From positions 1,612,001 through 1,676,000 of the forward strand of contig CAVTIR010000004.1 of assembly GCA_963734665.1 (NCBI GenBank): DNA of 64,000 nt. Direction: 5' to 3'. The notes under the pieces were generated by a model. The model was not told the origin of the DNA. It was given only the letters and a program-made list of their open reading frames with translations, and did no database searches. This DNA comes from Trebonia sp963734665. GTDB lineage: Bacteria > Actinomycetota > Actinomycetes > Streptosporangiales > Streptosporangiaceae. This document shows positions 60,180-64,000 of the stretch, one piece after another; the stretch's first letter is position 1, and each line of letters opens with the position of its first letter. The position numbers were made by a program, and so were the translations under genes.

Positions 60180-60979
60180 CGGTGAACCGCGCGGATGATC
60201 TTGGCGGCGTGCGCGGCCGCCCCGAACCCGTTGTCGATGTTGACGACGACCAGACCCGGGCTGCACGAGGAGAGCATGCTAGCCGCCGCGGCCAGGCCGC
60301 CCGCCGCGACGCCGTAGCCGACACTGGTCGGCACGCCGATCACCGGGGCGCTGACCAGTCCGGCGACCACACTCGGCAGGGCACCGTCCATCCCGGCCAC
60401 GACCACCACGCACTCGGCGGCGCGCAGGTCGTCTAGCCGGGACAGCAGCCGTCCGAGCCCGGCCACGCCCACGTCGGCGAGGACATCCGCGCGGACGCCA
60501 AGCACGGCCAGCGTCGCCGCGCATTCCCTGGCCACTTTCAGGTCCGTGGTGCCGGCCGTCACGACCAGCACGTTGCCGCGCGCGGGCGGCAGGGTCCCGA
60601 CGGCGACCGTTCCGGCCAGGTGATCGGCGTGTACGGCATCGCCAGGGAAACGGGTGATCGCCCCGTCTAGGACGTCTGCGGGGCACCGCGTCGCCAGGGC
60701 CGGTGCCTCAGGATCGCGGGCCCGCAACTCGGCCAGAAGCGCGAAAATCTGCTCGGACGTCTTCCCTTCGCCGAAAACCACTTCCGGGACGCCGGTCCGC
60801 CGCCGACGATCTACGTCCAGCAGGGCGAACTCGCCCAGCGGGACGCCCGCCGAGGCCCCCATTCCCGACGGCACGCCGGGCGCCCCCCCGTGCGGCATCC
60901 TCGGCGCTCCATTCGGCATGCCAACTGAGTTGTTCGGCATGCCGGGTGCCCCAGGCATACCGGGACCGTCAGCCGGCAT
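60176..60979 (-). CDS. larB: Nickel-pincer cofactor carboxylase/hydrolase LarB
   Basis: A 267-residue protein of the PurE-like family that carboxylates and hydrolyses nicotinic acid adenine dinucleotide, the first step of pincer nucleotide synthesis. PEVVFGEGKTSEQIFALLAE, VVVVAGMDGALPSVVAGLVS and VIGVPTSVGYG are family motifs. The first ~45 residues are an unusual Met/Pro/Gly-rich stretch (PGMPGAPGMPNNSVGMPNGA) with no counterpart that I know. Overlaps larE by 11 bp and larC by 4 bp. Confidence 0.92.
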   Translation of the reverse strand: MPADGPGMPGAPGMPNNSVGMPNGAPRMPHGGAPGVPSGMGASAGVPLGEFALLDVDRRRRTGVPEVVFGEGKTSEQIFALLAELRARDPEAPALATRCPADVLDGAITRFPGDAVHADHLAGTVAVGTLPPARGNVLVVTAGTTDLKVARECAATLAVLGVRADVLADVGVAGLGRLLSRLDDLRAAECVVVVAGMDGALPSVVAGLVSAPVIGVPTSVGYGVAAGGLAAAASMLSSCSPGLVVVNIDNGFGAAAHAAKIIRAVHR

Positions 60980-61799
60980 GGCTGACCGGCGTGATGTCGA
61001 GGTTCAGCGAACCGGACCGCAACGGCCGCTCGTCGATCTCCGCGTGCTGATATCCAGCCGCCCGGACGCAGGCCAGCACCGCCGCATGCTCGTCGGGGTC
61101 CGCCGCCCGCGGCAGCTCGGCCGCGCTGAGTTGCACCCGGCCGAGATCACCGAAATGCCGCACCCGCAGTTCGCGGTAGCCGCGCTGCTTCAGGCTCAGC
61201 TCGGCCCGGTCTACCTGCGACAGCACATCGGCGCTGACCGGGGTGCCATATGGCAGCCGCGATGCCAGGCAGGGCGACGCGGGCTTGTCCGCACTCGGAA
61301 CCCCCAGGTGCCGCGCCAGCGCCCGCACCTGGTCCTTCCCCACGGACGCCTCCAGCAGGGGATGCCGGACACCGTGCTCGGCCGCCGCGCGCAGCCCGGG
61401 CCGCCAGTCACCCGTGTCGTCGGCGTTGGCGCCGGACAGCACGGCGGCGAATCCGCGGCGCCGGGCCAGCGCGGCCAGCTGGTCATACAACTCGGATTTG
61501 CAGTAGTAGCACCGGAAGCGGTCGTTGCGCCGGTAGTCGTCGCGCGCCAGCTCATCAGTGCTGATCAGCTCATGCCGGACGCCTACGGCCCGGGCCACCG
61601 ACCGGGCGCCGTCCAGCTCCCCCGACGCGAGGGCCGGCGAGACGGCGGTGACGGCGAGGGCTTGTTCCCCGAGCGCCCGGGCGGCCAGCGCAGCGACCAG
61701 AGAGGAGTCCACGCCGCCGGAGAAAGCGATCAGCGCGCTGCCCAATCCGGTCAGTCCCTCGGTCAGTTGGTCGGCCAGCACGTCAAGCTCGTCAGGCAC
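60969..61799 (-). CDS. larE: Sacrificial sulfur transferase LarE
   Basis: A 276-residue PP-loop ATPase. The P-loop is SGGVDSS (27-33). The conserved RCYYCK (Cys97, Cys100) and Cys177 in SPCLASRLPYG follow; Cys177 aligns, as I recall, with the sacrificial Cys176 of Lactobacillus plantarum LarE. It adenylates the pyridinium dicarboxylate and donates sulfur from its own cysteine, leaving dehydroalanine. First gene of the operon; its ATG is 61799. Confidence 0.92.
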   Translation of the reverse strand: MPDELDVLADQLTEGLTGLGSALIAFSGGVDSSLVAALAARALGEQALAVTAVSPALASGELDGARSVARAVGVRHELISTDELARDDYRRNDRFRCYYCKSELYDQLAALARRRGFAAVLSGANADDTGDWRPGLRAAAEHGVRHPLLEASVGKDQVRALARHLGVPSADKPASPCLASRLPYGTPVSADVLSQVDRAELSLKQRGYRELRVRHFGDLGRVQLSAAELPRAADPDEHAAVLACVRAAGYQHAEIDERPLRSGSLNLDITPVSHAG

Positions 61800-62083
61800 G
61801 CCATTCCCTTCTCATGTCACCCGGGCCCGAGCCGCGGTGATCTGCCGCCGTCGGGCCGCCCTGGTCCAGTGCAATAGTCAACCATCCAGGTCACCTCCGG
61901 CGTCGGGCGCATTGCATGAGATTTCCCACTGCCGATCACCGGGCAGCCAATCCCAACCCTGGCCGATCGCCCGTCACACCGTAGTCATACAATTCGAACT
62001 ATATGCTTCGGGGCACTCGCGCCGCTCTTCCGGGGCAGTCCGCGGTACGCGCAGATTCAGCTTTCGACACTTCGGGAGGTCTC

Positions 62084-62944
62084 GTGCCCATCGAGCAGGC
62101 AGAGTTCGGCCGCACCGGCCATCAGAGCAGCCGGGTGATCTTCGGCGGGGCCGCTCTCGGGCGGGTCTCCCAGCGGGTCGCGGACGAGACCCTGGATCTC
62201 CTGCTCGCCCACGGGGTGAACCATCTGGACGTGGCTTCTGGCTACGGCGAGGCGGAGGTGCGCATCCGGCCGTGGCTGCAGCGCGAACCAGGCCGGTTCT
62301 TCCTGGCCACCAAGGGCGACGAGCGCACCGCGGAGAAGGCCCGCGAGGAACTGCACCGGTCTCTGGACCGGATGGGCGTCGACCACGTTGATCTCTGGCA
62401 GCTGCACGCCCTGGCCGATCCGATCGAGTGGGATACCGCCCTGAGTCCTGGCGGGGCGCTCGAGGCCGCCATCGAAGCCCGGGAGCAGGGCCTCATCCGC
62501 TGGATCGGGGTGACCGGCCACGGCAGCCAGATCGCCGCGACGCACCGCCGCAGCCTCGAGCGGTTCGACTTCGACTCGGTGCTGCTCCCGTACAACTTCG
62601 TCACGATGCAGAACCAGTACTACGCCGACAACTTCAACGCCCTGTACGAGACCTGCCGCGAGCGGCGCGTCGCGGTGCAGACGATCAAGTCGATCGCGGT
62701 GCGCCACTGGGCGGGCCTGCCGCGCACCCGGGCGACCTGGTATGAGCCGCTTGAGCAGCAGGATGACATCGATCTCGCCGTATCGTGGGCGATGAGCCGC
62801 CCTGGGGTGTTCCTCTGCAGCGCGGGCGACGTGGACTTGCTCCCGAAAGTGCTTGACGCGGCCAGCCGGTTCACCGGGGCGGCGGACGACGCGGCGATGA
62901 GCGCGCTGGCCGACCGGACAGCGGCCGAGACGCTGTTCGTCTGA
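62084..62944 (+). CDS. Aldo/keto reductase
   Basis: A 286-residue AKR-fold protein with the tetrad Asp49 and Tyr54 (HLDVASGYGEAE), Lys77 (ATKGDE) and His108 (LWQLHAL). The C-terminal part is typical of the predicted oxidoreductases of the YghZ/Tas-like or ferredoxin-linked AKR group. It reduces carbonyls with NADPH; the substrate is unknown. The GTG at 62084 follows GGGAGG at 6 bases; the frame is open to 62003. Divergent from the lar operon across 284 bp and convergent with the next gene. Confidence 0.86.
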   Translation: MPIEQAEFGRTGHQSSRVIFGGAALGRVSQRVADETLDLLLAHGVNHLDVASGYGEAEVRIRPWLQREPGRFFLATKGDERTAEKAREELHRSLDRMGVDHVDLWQLHALADPIEWDTALSPGGALEAAIEAREQGLIRWIGVTGHGSQIAATHRRSLERFDFDSVLLPYNFVTMQNQYYADNFNALYETCRERRVAVQTIKSIAVRHWAGLPRTRATWYEPLEQQDDIDLAVSWAMSRPGVFLCSAGDVDLLPKVLDAASRFTGAADDAAMSALADRTAAETLFV

Positions 62945-62959
62945 CCGGGGTCGCACTGA

Positions 62960-64000
62960 TCACGTCATCCGCTCATCGTCCGCGCCCACCGAGGCCAGTT
63001 CGTCGGCCAGCGGGTACAAACGACGCCTGCACCACGCCTCCATTGCGCACCGTTCCAGCAGGTTGGCGGCGATGGCGGCGACGAAGCCCGGATCGCTGAG
63101 CGCGTAGTAGCTGGCCAGCGCACGGACGGCGAGCGCGGTTGGGTGGATGATCCCGGCGCCTGATGTAGTGCCCTCGAATGGCGGCACGCTGAACCAGAAG
63201 CCGCCCTCAGACTGCTCGGCCCACAGGGCGTCCACCCGGTCACTAATGATGGCGGCGACCTTGTCCTCAGCCGCGAACACGGCTGGCGTCTCGCAGACGT
63301 TGGCAATGACATAGCAGTCTTCAGCAAGGCTTTTGGCGAAGCCGTGGCGGCCGGATGCGGCTTCCTGCGCAGCGCGGTGGAGCAGGAACTCGCGGCAGCG
63401 GGAGAGAAGCGCGACTCGGTTGGGGAAATCGAGGTCGTACACCAGCGTCATGCCCATGCTCGTCAGCGAGGCGCGGTCTTCCCAGCACTCGTCCTCCGTC
63501 CAGTCCGCGAGTGCTAGGTTGAGTGCCTCATTCACCGTGAACGGCAAACCCGACGGATTCTGCATGAACCGCACGCACTTGAGCAGGAACAGCGCAGGCC
63601 GGTAGTCGATGATGCCTAGTCTGGGCTGCTGCCAGCCGAGGCTGAGATCGCCAATCACTGTGTCCGTGTAAGCAGGTATGTTCAGCAGTGTCCCGGCCCT
63701 CCAGAAGGTGATCGGGAGTTTCTCGTCCTGGGCGATCAGGTAACTCAGCGCAGGCGCCAGGATTTCAGAATCTGCGGCGATGCCGGTCATCAGCAGCGTC
63801 TGCGCGACCTGCAACGTGGTGTCGAAGCGTTCCTGTGGATCCAGGCCGCCCCAGGTGCCGTCCGGGAGGCGGTGATCCACCAGCCAGAGCGTCGCCTTAC
63901 CGAGCAGCGCTGCCTTGTCGCGAAACTCGACCGACCGGGGCGCCGTCCAGGTGGCAAGCCCGAAATGGCGCAGGCCCGATTGATCGTCGGGAGATGGTGC
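62960..64000 (-). CDS. Terpene-cyclase/prenyltransferase-repeat-like protein, 5' end outside window
   Basis: The frame is open from the window edge to 62960, giving at least 346 residues. It starts mid-protein (RHFGLATWTAPRSVEFRDKA at the edge) and shows DHRLPDGTWGGLDPQERFDT and GFWFSVPPFEGTTSGAGIIH, repeats of the alpha/alpha-toroid type seen in squalene-hopene cyclase-like and prenyltransferase-repeat proteins. No DxDD motif is visible in the part present. An internal GTG at 63880 should not be taken as the start, because coding-like sequence continues upstream. Function uncertain. Confidence 0.6.
   Translation of the reverse strand, partial: APSPDDQSGLRHFGLATWTAPRSVEFRDKAALLGKATLWLVDHRLPDGTWGGLDPQERFDTTLQVAQTLLMTGIAADSEILAPALSYLIAQDEKLPITFWRAGTLLNIPAYTDTVIGDLSLGWQQPRLGIIDYRPALFLLKCVRFMQNPSGLPFTVNEALNLALADWTEDECWEDRASLTSMGMTLVYDLDFPNRVALLSRCREFLLHRAAQEAASGRHGFAKSLAEDCYVIANVCETPAVFAAEDKVAAIISDRVDALWAEQSEGGFWFSVPPFEGTTSGAGIIHPTALAVRALASYYALSDPGFVAAIAANLLERCAMEAWCRRRLYPLADELASVGADDERMT

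Overview
The window is chromosomal DNA of a very GC-rich, spore-forming actinomycete. Evidence: strong G/C at third codon positions, GTG and TTG starts, a mycothiol-type thioredoxin-fold protein (Rv2466c family), a menaquinone-type isochorismate synthase, an Rv2578c-type radical SAM protein, DUF3040 and SCO6745-family proteins, and a complete whiE-type spore-pigment polyketide locus. I see no tRNA, rRNA, CRISPR array or intact transposon.

Region 1 (0.1-3.1 kb): a MocR regulator divergent from an SCO6745-family gene and a GNAT acetyltransferase. Region 2 (3.3-19.7 kb) is the most unusual part: an accessory catabolic locus. It has a LigM-like tetrahydrofolate O-demethylase, a TRZ/ATZ amidohydrolase, an AraC regulator inside a 137-bp inverted repeat, two aldehyde dehydrogenases, a phytoene-desaturase-like flavoprotein, a leaderless NMT1/THI5-like binding protein, a GntR/FCD regulator, a split transketolase, a frameshifted 3-hydroxyisobutyrate-dehydrogenase-like gene, a crotonase resembling 6-oxocamphor hydrolase, and PurU. 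Three promoters in it share a palindromic operator with core GTGGCYTAGCCAC. I infer a regulon for catabolism of an O-methylated, probably cyclic compound, with C1 units passed to folate and released as formate by PurU. Decayed gene ends in the locus show recent rearrangement.

Region 3 (19.8-33 kb): a mycothiol-linked DsbA-like gene, a PadR regulator fused by deletion to an FtsX-type permease whose ATPase is lost, two glycosyltransferases of glycolipid type, and a two-component system divergent from an ABC exporter. Region 4 (33-49.9 kb): isochorismate synthase, ArsR regulator, radical SAM protein, two DHA2-type MFS pumps, FmdB zinc ribbon, aldehyde dehydrogenase divergent from a PucR regulator, a homocysteine methyltransferase/MTHFR fusion, a Tat lipoprotein of the dimethylformamidase-beta family, and a GNAT protein. 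Two dispersed repeats (a 17-bp GATAACAGCAA motif and a ~110-bp element) occur between genes.

Region 5 (49.9-58.1 kb): an MftE-like creatininase, then the pigment locus in whiE order: cupin, KS-alpha, KS-beta, ACP, aromatase and TcmI cyclase on the minus strand, with the FAD hydroxylase and the SchA/CurD gene divergent from each other at the far end. Region 6 (58.9-64 kb): larE-larB-larC for the nickel-pincer cofactor without larA, an aldo/keto reductase, and an edge-truncated terpene-cyclase-like gene.

All functions are from reading the sequence and from memory of protein families; no searches were run.
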